64,000 nucleotides of DNA from Sinohyriopsis cumingii. Lineage: Eukaryota; Mollusca; Bivalvia; Unionida; Unionidae. The stretch is from the NCBI GenBank assembly GCA_028554795.2, contig CM068832.1, positions 81,735,180 to 81,799,179 of the forward strand. Direction: 5' to 3'. The position numbers were made by a program, and so were the translations under genes. The notes under the pieces were generated by a model. That model had not been told where the DNA came from. It did no database searches and saw nothing but the letters and a program-made list of their open reading frames with translations. Positions 46,736-59,760 of this stretch are shown here, one piece after another. Positions within the stretch are counted from its first letter, which is position 1. Each line of letters begins with the position of its first letter.

Positions 46736-47605
46736 TTATTGTCGCAGAATAGAAACCGAGTGTTTTTTTAAAAAACTAAATGAATAAGACGAACACAATG
46801 TGAGAAAGATGGAAATTTATGAAATGAATTAATAAAGAAAAATATATGATGTAAAAAATACAATGATTCTCTCACGCTCTCAACATACGATTTACTCAAA
46901 TCATTCTACACATCATTGACACATCGAAAATAAACCAAAAATATTAAATCAATATGAAGTACAGATCCAAGAAACCTCATGGACTGCATATACGCTTCAA
47001 ACAGTATTCTACTCAGATATGAACTCCGATTAAGATTCAAAATAATCTTATGTATGCAACTAAGATTCAATATAATCTTATGAACATAAAAATGCAATTG
47101 GAACAATAATTAAGCCAAACGTATGCTTCTAGACCCCTTGTACAGTCGCACGATTCCTTGGGTTGGCCCACACTCTTATCGGCCGCTCGCACCCTTTATG
47201 GATCCACCACGTGTACAGTCATACGTATACACGTACAGACACCAGACAGCACCTTTTGAATTTGCTACGTCTACGTCCGTGGCACAGACATACGTACATA
47301 CATACATGCATACATACATACATACCGACAGCAAGCAGAATTAAATACTCTGGAAACTCCAGACAGCTCTAACCAGCTTCAGATAGCTCTAGACATCTCT
47401 AGTAAACTCTAGTCAGCTCTAGTCTTAGTCACAGTCACAACAACAGTGACAGTCACAATCATAGCTACAGTCACACTCAGCTACAATAAAACCAAATTGG
47501 TCATAATAATAGGTTCTGTAAAATTTCAAGATATATGCTAATACATTAGCCTCTCATAGCGACTTGTAATTCAAAGTTCAAATCTGCGCTGTAATAAATG
47601 CATTA

Positions 47606-48719
47606 TTATTATATGCTCATTTTTCCCCCCCGTTTACTTTACATTGTCGGAATCGTTCAGTATTCCCCGATACTGAACGCGCGCGACAATACACATATAG
47701 CATTCATGTGAATAAAGGAACTACTTTCTATTGTAAACAAACAATGACGCAGACACCAGCATTTTTGATCTGTAAACAAATCATATACACTCACGTAAGA
47801 GGCTCTTTACGCTGTGGTTATTTAAATTTGTTTCTGAATGAACTAAAACATGTTTCGTGGACTGCAACACAAAAAAACCCAGCTGTTTTGGCACATTCCG
47901 CGTTGATACAATGTTACAGAATTAGGGTAGCTACATTATATAAAATACGAACGATTTTGTCCTTACAAATAACATGCAAGTGACAAGAAATATACTGTAT
48001 TCTTTATCTGGTGATAAGAATGGCAAAATAAAATATACTTACCGTTTTACATCCTGAATTTCTTCAAAATGTTTTTCTTAATTCTGCAAATCCGAATTAC
48101 ATGAGCCATGTCATAGGTTTTCAATCTGGATTACACGTTTCGAAAGTGTGCTGTAATTTCGATGATAAGTGCAATTGCATCCGCCTTACTGCACTGAAAA
48201 TGAAATACACATTAAATTCCATAGCGTCTTTTTGAAAATTGCAATTGAAAGACTTCATATTTTCCCACGTTATGATTTCAAACATTCAATGACAGAAACA
48301 GAAGCACATTTGCAGACGTAAACACGCTTCTCCCGCGCCACTTCAATCCGATGTATTTCATGTATAATTTGCACAGATGAATCCAGTCCAAAATCACAAA
48401 CTTTCGTCGAATCGAAACAAAATACCAAAATATATTCACTCCAGATCAAATGGAAAAGTCATTGCAATGCGCATTCATTCACAATATGACTGCAAATTTC
48501 AATTTTAACTAGACACGCCATTGTCGAGCGCGTGACTAAGTTCAAATTTATCTGGGTGGAGCTATGTGCGCATTAATAATGATGTCATTTTGTAATGTCA
48601 AATCTGCACTTATTTATTTAGTATGGAATACTGGATTAATTCATTTACGTTGTTTCTTGTAGTGTATTTTGTTTATATAATTAAACCTTAGGTAAAATAA
48701 AAAAATGAGCATATAATAA
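47606..48719. mobile_element. Non-autonomous element with perfect 19-bp terminal inverted repeats
   Basis: The left end TTATTATATGCTCATTTTT (47606-47624) and right end AAAAATGAGCATATAATAA (48701-48719) are exact reverse complements. The 1.1 kb lies exactly at the break in repeat R1, supporting transposition into it. The interior has no recognisable transposase; a 91-codon plus-strand frame (47708-47983) shows no motif. Superfamily not assigned; the target duplication is obscured by TTA-rich sequence. Confidence 0.72.
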
Positions 48720-48722
48720 GAA

Positions 48723-48841
48723 GGTTACTGCATTTGTATGGGAAAATATGAACTCGTTTTGTCGGAAGGATATACTGCACAAGTTCGTGCAGTATTCATT
48801 CCGAAAACTCGTTCCTATTTTCCCATACAAATGCAGTAACC
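48723..48841. repeat. 119-bp near-perfect hairpin
   Basis: The left arm GGTTACTGCATTTGTATGGG AAAATA... (48723-48767) is mirrored by the right arm ending in CCCATACAAATGCAGTAACC (48822-48841). Between them an inner palindrome ATACTGCAC...GTGCAGTAT continues the stem. It is probably a foldback MITE nested next to the 19-bp-TIR element. Confidence 0.85.
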
Positions 48842-49225
48842 TATAATTAAGGGATAAGACATAACAAACCGAATAAGTTTTGCATATCAAATGAAATGTA
48901 AATTTAACACTTACCCCTATGGCTGGAGAACAATGGATAGCGTACACTCCTTGACGTGATCCAAAACGACCAGTGTCGGTTTAGATATTGATCTTACTTA
49001 AATCCAGAGGAGAGTGAGCAAACGTCAGGGTAAAATACCCCTGCATATCGTGTTAATAATGTCCTTTTGTCGCAAGTAATTTCTGGCGAGGTACATGTTA
49101 AAACAGTCGCTTACCTGGAAAAACACGTATTCACCCTAGATAACGTTGTACGCATGTACAACGAGAAATAGTCAAATAGTTCTAAGGCAAAACCAAGTTA
49201 TTTTTTTGCCTAATTCTGTGACAAT

Positions 49226-49959
49226 TATAATTTATCAAAACACAGCTTACGATATGATTTTGACAGCTGCTAAATGGTGCCATCTAGATTTGGGATAACT
49301 AGTGTGTTCGATTCTACTGTAAGAAGAGCTTACAAAATGGTTACAAAATCAAATAACCTGTACCGTATAGCATATGCAAGTGACACATATACGCACAGCA
49401 AAAGGAAATGGAAAAGGAAGACACCTTTATCTTGACCTATCTTTATGCTATTCAAAAATCATACATATCTAAGTTATAAATTAAACATTAATAACTAAAT
49501 ACCTAACAAATATGATCACTCCTCTTTGTATTATTAGCAACTCGCTCGTGATTTGACTAAAAGTAAACAAAGCCACAATATTTAATGCACATTTGTGTGC
49601 TTTGAATTTAGTTAAACTTACACTCAATCAAAATGTCGTATTATGTATACGTACTTTCAATACATTTTGGAATATAAAAAAACAAAACAACCAAATCCAA
49701 AGACAATATAACCCAGCAAGATAATCTATTTTCAAAACACTAACATCAGAAGAGATTATATCGCTAAGAAAATACAGTATCTAGCTAAATAGAAACTAGC
49801 TTTAATTATTCTGTCTCCAAATTCAGTTAAGCTTGAACAATATATCATTTTAATGACGTAGGATCAATAGCTGAAAGAGCACGAATATAGTAATAGTTTT
49901 ACAACAATAACGTCTTCAACAAATAACTATCTGAAATGAAGTCAAGTAATTTAGCAAAT
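49226..49959. other. Intergenic, no gene seen
   Basis: AT-rich; nothing recognised. Confidence 0.5.
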
Positions 49960-52900
49960 GTCCTTAGTAATGGAAATTAGACTTCATACATGTTGCCAAA
50001 TCAACGCCTTGAAAGAAGGAGAAATACTGCCTTTGAGACCTTTGGTTTACATGCGTATGCCATTTCTATTCCATACATTGGCATACAGTCCGCAGAAAGT
50101 TGAGCTGGCTCTGGCAATGCAGAGGTTCAATTCGTCGTCAACAATGAAGCTCTCGGACAGTGTGCTACCAAGGTAGGTAAAGCGGTTCACTACGTTGAGT
50201 TTTTGGGCCATTGACAGTGATGTTGGGTTCAACATGGGGCTTTCCAAGGGCCGGCTGATACAGGACTTTAGACCGAAGCTTGTGCTGGAGCTGGAGAACT
50301 TGTCAACGCTGCATCGCAGGTCGGCGTCTGAGTCAGCGTTTAAGGCAAAGTCATCCGCAAATAAGAATCCATTGATCGTATTTTTTATAACCTTGGCTTG
50401 AAGCCTCCATGGGTTGAACTGTTTTCCATCTGTACAGTATCTTACTTATGCCGAATCCAACATCTCCGTCTCTGAAAGCATTAGTCAACATGGCGGAGAA
50501 CATTAGGCTGAACAGTGTCAGTGCCAGAACACGCCCCTGCTTAACGCTATTCGTTACTGGGGATGGCTCAGATGTCTCTTCATTGCCCTGGAAAAGTGCC
50601 TGCATGTCGTAGTGGAATGGATATAAATTTTCTAGGGCATCTATACTACACCATTACCTTCCACAAGTCTTCTCTGCTGACAGTATCAAATGCCTTTTCA
50701 TGTCGAGGTAGATGGAGAAGAGGTTGGCGTTTTGCTCTTGACATTTCTCTTTTAGCGCCTCACAGCAAACACCATGCCAAATGTCCCTCGTTCTTTTCGG
50801 AATCCACACTGGCTTTATGGCAGGAGTCTCTGGTCAACGTGCGTAGTGAGGCTGTTCAGTAGGATTCTGGCGAGTATATTTCCTGCAATTGAGAGCAAGT
50901 ATATACCCCGGTAGTTGTCGCAGTCCGAGCGGTTACCTTTGCGTTTATACAGATGCATTATGGAAGCGTCTTTGAATTCCTGGGGGATCGTCTCTTGCTG
51001 CCACATCAGTGAAAACAGATGGTGGAACCTTTCTATTAGGTGTACTTCTTTGTAGACGTCAGCTTTGATGGAGTCGGAAACACAGGGTTTGACACTGGAG
51101 AGCAGATATATCTCTTTCTGTGTATCGAGCAAAGTTGGGGGTCATCCGGTGCTTCGTAGATGAGTACTATCGGGAGACAACTGATAGCTTGATCACTTAT
51201 GAATGTAGGGCGATTCAGGACGCAGTCAAAGTGTTCAGCCCAAAGTTGAAGAATCTTCTCATTGTCAGTAATTAGTGTGTTCCTGTCAGCGCTGAGAATG
51301 GGGGGGGGGGGAGGGATGATCCAGAGGATGTAGGTCCATACACTTCATTCAAGGTGTAGTAGAAGTTCTTCGTGTCCGGACTGTCTGCGTAGCACTGGAT
51401 CTCATCAGCTTTGTTGCTCAGCCATGTGTCTTGCATCTGATGCAGTTTCTGCTGTATAGTTCTGTGTATGTTGTTGTACGCCTCTTTCTTAGCGGTGTAC
51501 TTGGGGAGGTTGTGGTATGTTTGATGGAGGCGGTGTTTTTCATGTAGCAACTGCTTGGTCTCGTCGCAGTTCTCATTAAACCAGTCTTAGTTGTTTCTGG
51601 TTGAGGGTCCTAGGATTTCCGATGCTGTGATGTAGATCAGCTCTCTGAATGCTGAGCAGAATGATCTCCACATTCTGATTGTACAGAGGGTGGATATCAG
51701 ACGTTCTTCCGGGGCATCCATGAGAGACTGTTTGGTACTGGTACGTGTCAACTTGGTGATGTTTGGTCGTTTAGGAGCCTTCTTTCCCTGCGGGTGTCTT
51801 TTGGGCTGAATGCAGATGCTGAGCTTGGCGATGATGAGGCGGTGGTCCGTCCAGCAGTCGGGGATGCACAAGGACTTGGTTACACTCAGGTTCTGCCTGT
51901 CCGTCTTCCTGATAATAACGTAGTCGATGATTTGCCAGTGCCTAGATCGAGGATGTATCCATGATGTCCAGTTTCGGGTAGGGAGGTGGAAGACTGTATA
52001 GGTGATCAGCAGTTCATGCTAGGTGCACGTCTGGAGCAAACAGAGACCATTGCTGTAACTGTGACCCACTCCGTACTTTCCTAGCACACCATCCCCGGTA
52101 ACGTGATCACATCCTTGCATTGAAGTCACCAAGTATGACTAGCTTATCAGCCATTGGAACACCAGAAATGACGGGGTGCAGATCCTCATGAACGTGACCT
52201 TCACTTCACCCGGGTTGGTTAAAGTTGGAACGTAGTATCTCATGATGGTAAGGTGATTTCTTTTAGACAAGAGGGGGAGTTTCATGGTATTGAGTATGTA
52301 GTTATTCCTTTGGGAAGTCCAGCCAATTTACCAATCAGTGTGGTACTCACCGCAAAGCTGTAACCAGCCTCGCGGAGCTCTTCACTTCCTCAAGCGCTCC
52401 GAAAAAAAGTGAATCCGAAGCCCCTTTCACAGATTTCTCCTTCTTCTGCAAACCGGGTCTCGCTCAAGGCAGCAATGCCCACGTTGTATCTGACGATCTC
52501 CTTTCCTATTAGGGCTGTTCTCTTATTGGGTCTTTCCCCGTCGTCTCTGTCCAGTAAGGTGCGTAAATTTCATGCCACGCGTGAGAGGAACAATCCTCAT
52601 TTTGTTCTTTGTATTTCTACCGCTGGAGTAGGGCCTCTCCAGCCGCGGTAAGCTGGCTATGGATGTTTAGAGCAGGCCCTATTTAGGGTACCTTTTCGCG
52701 CTTCTTCCTCGAGCCAAAGAGATGAGCAGTGCATTCCTGAAGAGGGATGCTCAGTCATTAAGGGCTGTGTGTGCCGGACTCCACTGCTGCTCCGTGTCAG
52801 TGGTGAATGATCCTATTAGCCTGAGCCGCCTGCGTGCAGGTTTGCAGCTACGGCTGCCAGTGTACCCACACCTGCCGCTTCGTCGCTTGCCTGTCGCCAC

Positions 52901-53340
52901 AGGACTAGTGGATAATGAAATGGGATGGGTGTATGACAAGAGTGACTTGAGCAGTGACTTTGTTTTAAGTGAGGAAGAGTTGCTCAGTTCGTCGATCTCA
53001 CTTTCGCACCTAAAACCATATGTGTCCAGCAGTATGACAAAGGCGAGGTGGCCGGAGACGGAGTTGAGTGCATTGGATGACCGGAACGTCCGACGTGTCT
53101 CGTCGAGCTTTTAGCACTCCACAGCGCTTTGTTGGGAATCGCCTTTCAACCCGTTGACCATCTGTTGATTTATTGACACAGGCTGCCGAATCAAGTCTTC
53201 ACATTCTAAGTAGGCAAAGCCTAATTCACTGATGGTTTAAGACCCATGGGTTACACTCAGCCTGGTTTAGCCGTCCAGTCGAGGCCGTTTTCCGAAATGT
53301 GGTCGCTGCCAATGCAACAGATTCTTGGAGCCACAGGTGA
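49960..53340 (-). pseudogene. Decayed LINE (RTE-like non-LTR retrotransposon) with APE endonuclease and RT
   Basis: On the minus strand: a GC-richer 5' region (53340-52600); an APE-type endonuclease with IAALSETRFAEEG (~52480) and, near 51840, CIPDCWTDHRLIIAKL (the catalytic SDH-like D-H pair); then a linker (HEKHRLHQTYHNLPKYTAKK). The RT has PQEFKDASIMHLYKRKGNRS, NYRGIYLLSIAGNILARILL, KAFDTVSRED (~50680), a VKQGRVLALTLFSLMFSAML block, FLFADDFALNADSDAD (~50355) and FTYLGSTLSES. Many frameshifts and stops; the 3' end fades near 49960. The endonuclease part resembles proteins often labelled craniofacial development protein 2-like. Clade assignment to RTE is tentative. Confidence 0.85.
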
Positions 53341-56300
53341 GAGCTGAGTACCAAGCCAAGTGAGGACAAAAGGTGACTAAAATGTGTCTAAATGAGAAAA
53401 GTTTGACCCAATGGTAAGTAAGAAATATAATGATGTTTAACTCTTTAATTCAATTAAAAATGTCCTTTTGAAGACGTACACGTTAGAATCCTAATTGACA
53501 AAACAATAATTGCAAAGCTATAATACAGGTACTAAATTTACGTGCAAATCGTCATCAGGTTTGACAATCCAATTTTCCAAGATATACAAATGCATCAAGA
53601 TTGCTAGAAAACCTTCCTATATATTTTATGAACTTAGACAAAGGGGTAAAACACTTGAAACACGATTTGAAAAAAGTAGGGCCACATTAGAACTTTAATC
53701 TGAAGTTTTCGTCTACTATATATCATTAACCATTACGCTAAATATCATATGTATTGGATAGGCGTGTTCTATTTACACTATGTAGCCTATGCTAATTTAA
53801 ACAAATGACAAAATGACCAACACAATGCTCCTGCGCGTGTCACTTCATAAAGTATTCGAATCGTTCGTTTTCATGTTGGTTTTCAAAACATTCAAACTAT
53901 TATTTTAATCCCATTTACAGGGATAACTAACCGACGGGTTGATGGATGTATGGGTACACTTAACGATATAATTTAGACTGTGCCACTCACTATTATTCAT
54001 GGACGATACTGAGAGGTGAAGACACATACAACGCACATACAAGAGACATACACATATCCTAGTTAACACGCTGTTACGTACTATAAGTTATATTTAGGAC
54101 AAAGGAGTGGTGTGGTGGCTTTCTATCACCAGATGAACTATGTATTAAGTGTAAAGTTTAGCAGCCACTCCTCTTTACCGGGTCCAGGGAATACGTTTAT
54201 AACATATATTGTAACGAAGACCGAATGAGCGCATGATTAGTTTTCTTTAAACCCTAGTTTTAAGAACTTTATTTCAAACGCCAGAAAATAGAATAATCCA
54301 AGCTTTGAAGAAATTAAATTTAAAATTTTAAATTATTCATCCTTCTTCCTGCATTTAAATGGCTTCACTGTCGGAGTAGTTATTATTGTGTTACACAATA
54401 ATATAATGGGGAAGTATATTATGACGCAAATATTAAACATCTAGAAAATACTAGTTTGCAATTGGGATAGTTTTCAAACATATATTAGTCAGAAGTGCGC
54501 ACGTTGAAAGAATACAGAATGGGCATTATATTAGGTGGAATAAAATTGTATCATATTCACAATCAAAAACATTTGATAGAAATGTCTTCTTCCCTTTATA
54601 CTTGATTATTCTTCATCTGAGGTTGATTATGATAACCATATCTGTAATTATACTTCAAGGAAACTGATATTATTATTTGTAAAACTGACAAATACTTGTT
54701 GAATGGAATGGTGATATTCAGCACTAGTAATAACTTTATGAAGATTAGACCTAATACCTTGAGTAATATTGATTTACATACCTATTATTATCATCATTAT
54801 ATAATTACATGATACCGAAGTTATATATTATGGGGATATATGTGTTAATTTGTTCAGGATTATCATCCGCTGGTACCATGTATGAAACTAAACAACGTGA
54901 CTCACGCAGGCTTGTCATGCAATTTCGTCGAGTCATGTTAAGTAGTGTAACTTTGGGACTTTTTACCAGATTTTGTTTCTCTTACTTTCTTTCCCTGAGG
55001 GCATATTGTCTATTTATATTAATTGTTCCTGAATAGAATGCTGACCACTTGCAGTTTTAACCGAAATCAGTTGATTTATCAAGAATCGTGTTTTTGAACC
55101 TCATAAATGACAATTCATCTAATGTTTGTGTACGAATGCAGATTTGACAATGCGATAAATTCGGAGGTTTCCTTTGCCACATTAAAGCAATGAAAATTTT
55201 AATTATATTTTGTTCTTAATTTATTTGGGATAGTCTTGTTGTGCTACTTTTTATTTTCATTTGTGTTGCTTTTGAAACATGTCAACACTCTTATCAGTAT
55301 GTCCTATTGACGAATCTGTCGCTGGTGAAGATGGTCAATTTACTCATTAATTCAGTACTTTACAACTGGTCATGCTTTATTTTGGATAGTCCCGACCGCT
55401 AATCATAATCATCTTTATTTATCTTCATTATATACTGTATTTATTAATATGCTGTTATCTTTCGATTTAGCATATTTCCTGTTCAATATAATTTATGCAC
55501 CTCATCGATTCTTTTTCATCGTTTGTGTTGCCTTTTTTATCATTTACGTTGAATCGAACTGTGTTGGTTTTGTTTTAATCATGCGGTAAATCATATGGCT
55601 ATATAACCTCCTGATCAAACATTTGCAGACCATATGTGGTTGCGTCTTTTCCACAGGACTTGCTCATTTCGTGCATTACTGTGTCAACCTAAAGTGGTCA
55701 CCAAGTACTGGCTGGTCCAGTATGTCGTCGGGTTAGATTTTGGTACTGACCAGAAGCAAGAATGCCTCGAAATATGCCAGCGATGGATTTAAAGTTAGGC
55801 TCAAGATTAATGTGTCACGTTAACTGAATGGAGTCCAAAGGAAACACTAAAAATGTCACTACACATATAAATTCCGAACTGTTGATTTATAAAATTTTTT
55901 GCAACTGAAGACACTGCATCCAAACATGTCATGCAGGTTTTTGAATATTCATACAATGCTTTTTTCATCAAGAGCAATTGTGTTCTTTCGTTGCAATCAA
56001 AATACATTATTAATGTAATGTAGTCCCTTTTAGGAATGCTTATGCGGTGTAACTAATCACCATGCAAAAATATTTGTGCAGATTCGAGTAGCCTTATCAA
56101 GCTTTCCATTGGTAGTATCATTTTTTAAAATTTACTTTACTGTGTATGCAGCTATTTTCTCCAATAACTTTGTGCTTAGCTTCAATATATACAGAGTGAA
56201 TGTTTTAGCTCTATATTGATATAATACGCCATTACGTTTACCTTTGTCATACTTACATATGTGTTGTCATTCAAAAACTCAAAGTTGATTGACCCTTAAT

Positions 56301-58639
56301 ACCTCGCATATATTTACGTCTCTTCAGTTATAGGTGTGTGCCTTTATTGGATAATGTCCAACGTGTGTTCTTATTTTTTAGTTGCAATAGGTTTTTAGTT
56401 AGACTGCACCTGGCGCGTCATTATTTAAGAGATATGTCACTGTTTTGTGCAAAATACAATCTGCAGTAAGCATGTCTTGTTACATCTGACAAGATTTCAG
56501 TCTCTTTATTTGTTGGCTCATGACTGAGAATCCATGTATGGAATTCATCTGCTCAGCGAAGTAGGCAAACGCATTCGTAGCAAGAACACCCGACACCCCG
56601 TTTGTTGGCTTGGTAGCAATATCTTCACTCTCAGGCAGTTTTTCTCAGATACTTTTTTCTATTTAGCTAAAGTTTCATTCTTGGTATTTCTGTTTGCGCG
56701 AACAATTAATTCCCTCGGTCGGCACAAATGGCCTCAGGAGATCAAACATTCATTGCGTAATCTACGAGACTTGTAGTTAGCATTGGATTCTCCGTCGTAG
56801 TCAATAACATTTTCTTTGAGTGGGTCGAGGATAAAGGGCAAAGCCCTTGAAGAGGCAGCTTTTATATGCTTATCCTAAATTTGGCTTGTCATTGCAATGC
56901 GTGTTTGTGTAAAGCACGTGGATACTAGTAAATAAAAGCTGGCTGACATTATCATTATCCAAATCTTGCCATCCACTTTATTATTTCTTTCTATAATATT
57001 AATGTATGACTTTTATGACAGAAAGTAAATTTTAGATATTTTGTTTTTTGCTGAGCCCAACTGCGGCTACTGTCTGCAATGTCCATTTTATTTAATTTAC
57101 ATGTACGACTACTAAAATCCTAAGGATGGTTGAATGTAAGTTTATTTAAATTTGACTTGCCACTGTAAAGTTCATTCTCATAACCTACAGGCATACTCAT
57201 TACTAGCAAATACACTACAGAATACTCATTACTAGCAAATACACTACAGGCATACTCATTACTAGCAAATACAACTTTAACCCAATAAAACTATAAACTC
57301 TAATGTTGCAAACACTCTCTAAATGAATTGCTGGGATACAAAATAATCATTAACTTTCACCTTCAGAACGATGATGATCAGTATATACGTTTGATTGATG
57401 CAATATTAACTATGGGGAAAATCGTGAGCTGCAACATTTTCTGGATTTACATGTGGTTAAACATGTATTTTTAAGTTCGTACCAAAGCGACAGCTGCTAA
57501 ATTCTGTAATGAGTTTTCAAAACCAAAGTCTTAAAAGGATTGCAAATCCATAGATAAAATATGATTTTTAACTTTTCATTACATCCAGGGTTAACACTGA
57601 AAAGGTTATTTTGAAAACATATTATACTTTGATCATCAACCAATCCTTGCCAGTCAAACCCATCTTTAGGCCATTATATATTCACCCATTTCTAGACTTG
57701 TTCCCATTCGTCCACCTCATTACCATCTGAGCTTCTCTTCAGAAAATTAGAAATAATATTTAAAAAAAATATGTCTAATCAAGAATTACTTTGCATGCTA
57801 CCATCTTTGATTTCTCTTCAATTGAACATGAGATATATTATAAGCGTTGTCGTATTGTTCAATTAATGAGTCAAATGCCAATCTGACAATCTATAATGGC
57901 CCGTAGTACTGTAGAATAGGAGATTTAAGTGATAGAAAGTGCTAAATATTCATCCAGAATGCATATGTTTTAAACTAAGGTAAGGGATGGCATAACCTGA
58001 TTAAAGTAAACATTTTTAAGTTCCACAATATTCACTGAATGACAGTGGTTGAAGATAAAGTCGGTAATATAATACGTACGATGGTACGTAGTTTAGTGAT
58101 GAAATATGTCACATAATTTATAACAAACAACTAGGACATATCAAATGGGTGACCACAATTAGTCTCTAAATGGTAAATTGTCCAAATGTTATATGTATGA
58201 CTGCGTATTACAATGCGCAAAACTTGAATACTCAAATCTACACACTGGATACAAGTAGTAGAATTAAATGGGGTTTCTGGCTATATATTTTTGGAAATTG
58301 ATGTTGGCATTTTCTCGCTGCGTGATGTCCCTAATTACAATTGTGTATCACTATTTTGGGATCGTTATGTATTGTATTGTACATTTATAGTTGTGCTTAA
58401 TTAGGGTTTTAGCTTTGTCGTGTCCATGTGCGAGTGTGTGAATGCCGTCTGTGAAGTATTATTTTCATCAAATGGGCATAGTCATTTTATTGATGAGGGT
58501 CGTTGATATTTTGTGTTGTTGTGAAAGTGCTTATGGAGTAGTAATGGAGGTGTTCGTGTAGTGGTTGTGTGTAATGTTGGTTTGTGGTGAGTTTGGTGAT
58601 GACTGTTTTTTGTTTTACTCGTTTGGTTTTGTTCATGAC
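53341..58639. other. 5.3 kb intergenic DNA without recognisable gene
   Basis: AT-rich sequence with short frames only. The longest, 56534-56776 (80 codons, plus), has no family signature. No intact exon with clear splice context was found. A three-copy 31-bp repeat is listed separately. Confidence 0.5.
57183..57275. repeat. ~31-bp tandem repeat, 3 copies
   Basis: The unit is ATACTCATTACTAGCAAATA followed by CACTACAGGC, three copies. Confidence 0.9.
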
Positions 58640-59560
58640 TGTACCATCTTCAAGTGTCATACATTACATTTTGGCTCGAAGTCCGATACATTTCTTGACG
58701 GGTACGCCCTTAGTTTCATCTTTGAACTTTTCTAGCATTTTGTTATTATCGTCGCAGTGGAATGGGTTGACTTTGGGACACTTGCTGCGATTAAACAGTG
58801 CACGGTGTTGATACATGTCCGCGTAGTCGTCGGTGTAAGGAGCGCGGTGTTGTCTCTGTATTTGATTTTGATGAAGTCGTTTGATGAAGCTCGAATATGA
58901 GCATTTTGGAGAGATCGAGAACGGCTGCAATAGCCACGATGGGTGTGTCAAGCCTGAGATTTATTTTTTCTGGACTCGATCGTGACTAGTTCTTCATCGA
59001 ATATTTTCTTTTAAGCAAAGGCATCGTTGGGAACTAGCTTATCTCGCCGTCGCATGTTATTAACTATTTCGATCTGGTTTCGATGACTGATATTTTCTAT
59101 TATTTTTCCGAACATGCTTTCTTCATGAGTTTAAAGAAGTCTTTGTCGAATGTTGTGGTGGTACAAGTGTTTTCAAGTGTTCCTTGGCGTTTCCAAGTAC
59201 GAATGTGTTCTCCTGCTGCTGTTGATCCTGTGATAGCATCGAGTTGGTGACAAAGATTTGTTCGGCACAGAAAGGTAATCGTAGTGTTCGTCTTGCAGAT
59301 GTTGTTGATATCCAGGATTGGCTTCAACGAAATAGTCCCAGTCGTGGTAATATCCCACTTAGCTTTCATCGAGGAACTGTTGTCCGGCGATCAAGTGAAA
59401 ATCTCCAACGGGAATTGGTTGTGACATACATATTGTTATAGTCTAGGTAAAGGACGTATACGTTCGGCTTTCTTAGGATAGTAATTGGTCATGCACTTAT
59501 TGTTTATGATGGTGTGTTTTTTGCTGAAGAATGAGATTCCTCCTCTCACTTTGTTTGGAC
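58640..59560 (-). pseudogene. Decayed family-B DNA polymerase, Polinton/adintovirus type
   Basis: Blocks on the minus strand, in order: VRGGISFFSKKHTIINNKCM (~59545-59485); YLDYNNMY (~59445-59422), the polymerase motif A region; GYYHDWDYFVEANPG (~59355-59310); FGKIIENISHRNQIEIV (~59110-59060); a degraded motif C (YTDDYAD where YTDTDS is expected, ~58830); and KFKDETKGVPVKKCIGLRAKM (~58725-58664). This succession is characteristic of protein-primed PolB of Polintons/Mavericks and related adintoviruses. The blocks sit in different frames with stops between, so the copy is inactive. The exonuclease domain and the C-terminus are absent. Confidence 0.78.
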
Positions 59561-59567
59561 TTTGAAG

Positions 59568-59760
59568 CAACAACCATCAATTAAACGCACTCCATTCAGT
59601 TTAGAATTCTGGAATATTACGATAGAAAAACTAAATTCTTTGTACTTGAAAGGAATTATTCCTGAAATATACACAACATGTGTGCTTAGAGGTGTTCCTC
59701 TGTTCAACTCAGTCAGTGATGACGAGAAAAATAAAGTGATTGTCAAATTAATGATAGAAG
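59568..59760 (+). CDS. Coding exon of unidentified host gene (exon 1 of 2 seen)
   Basis: The 64 codons plus one base encode IKRTPFSLEFWNITIEKLN, IIPEIYTTCVLRGVPLF and NSVSDDEKNKVIVKLMIE, a non-repetitive, protein-like sequence. The acceptor is TTTGAAG at 59561-59567 after a pyrimidine-rich tract; the donor is GAAG|GTGATA at 59761. The open frame runs 32 bp past the donor to a TGA at 59790, with AATAAA at 59800, so a terminal exon is an alternative. The next exon, however, is phase-compatible and continues the protein sensibly. I do not recognise the family. Confidence 0.6.

Larger units (their letters stand above)
46736..49225. repeat. Dispersed repeat R1, copy B, interrupted at 47606-48842
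   Basis: Homologous to 32813-34150 in two blocks: 46736-47605 and about 48843-49225. In copy A the two blocks are continuous across ATGCATTATTA|CGCGATAAGAC, so the 1.24 kb between them in copy B is an insertion (or was lost from A). Several short internal arrays are contracted here. Confidence 0.85.

Noticed and set aside
52722..53114. 130-codon plus-strand frame
   Set aside because: It is antisense to the GC-richer 5' region of the LINE on the minus strand; no independent protein signature.
56534..56776. 80-codon plus-strand frame
   Set aside because: No motif, no splice context and no codon-usage signal that I can judge; probably chance.
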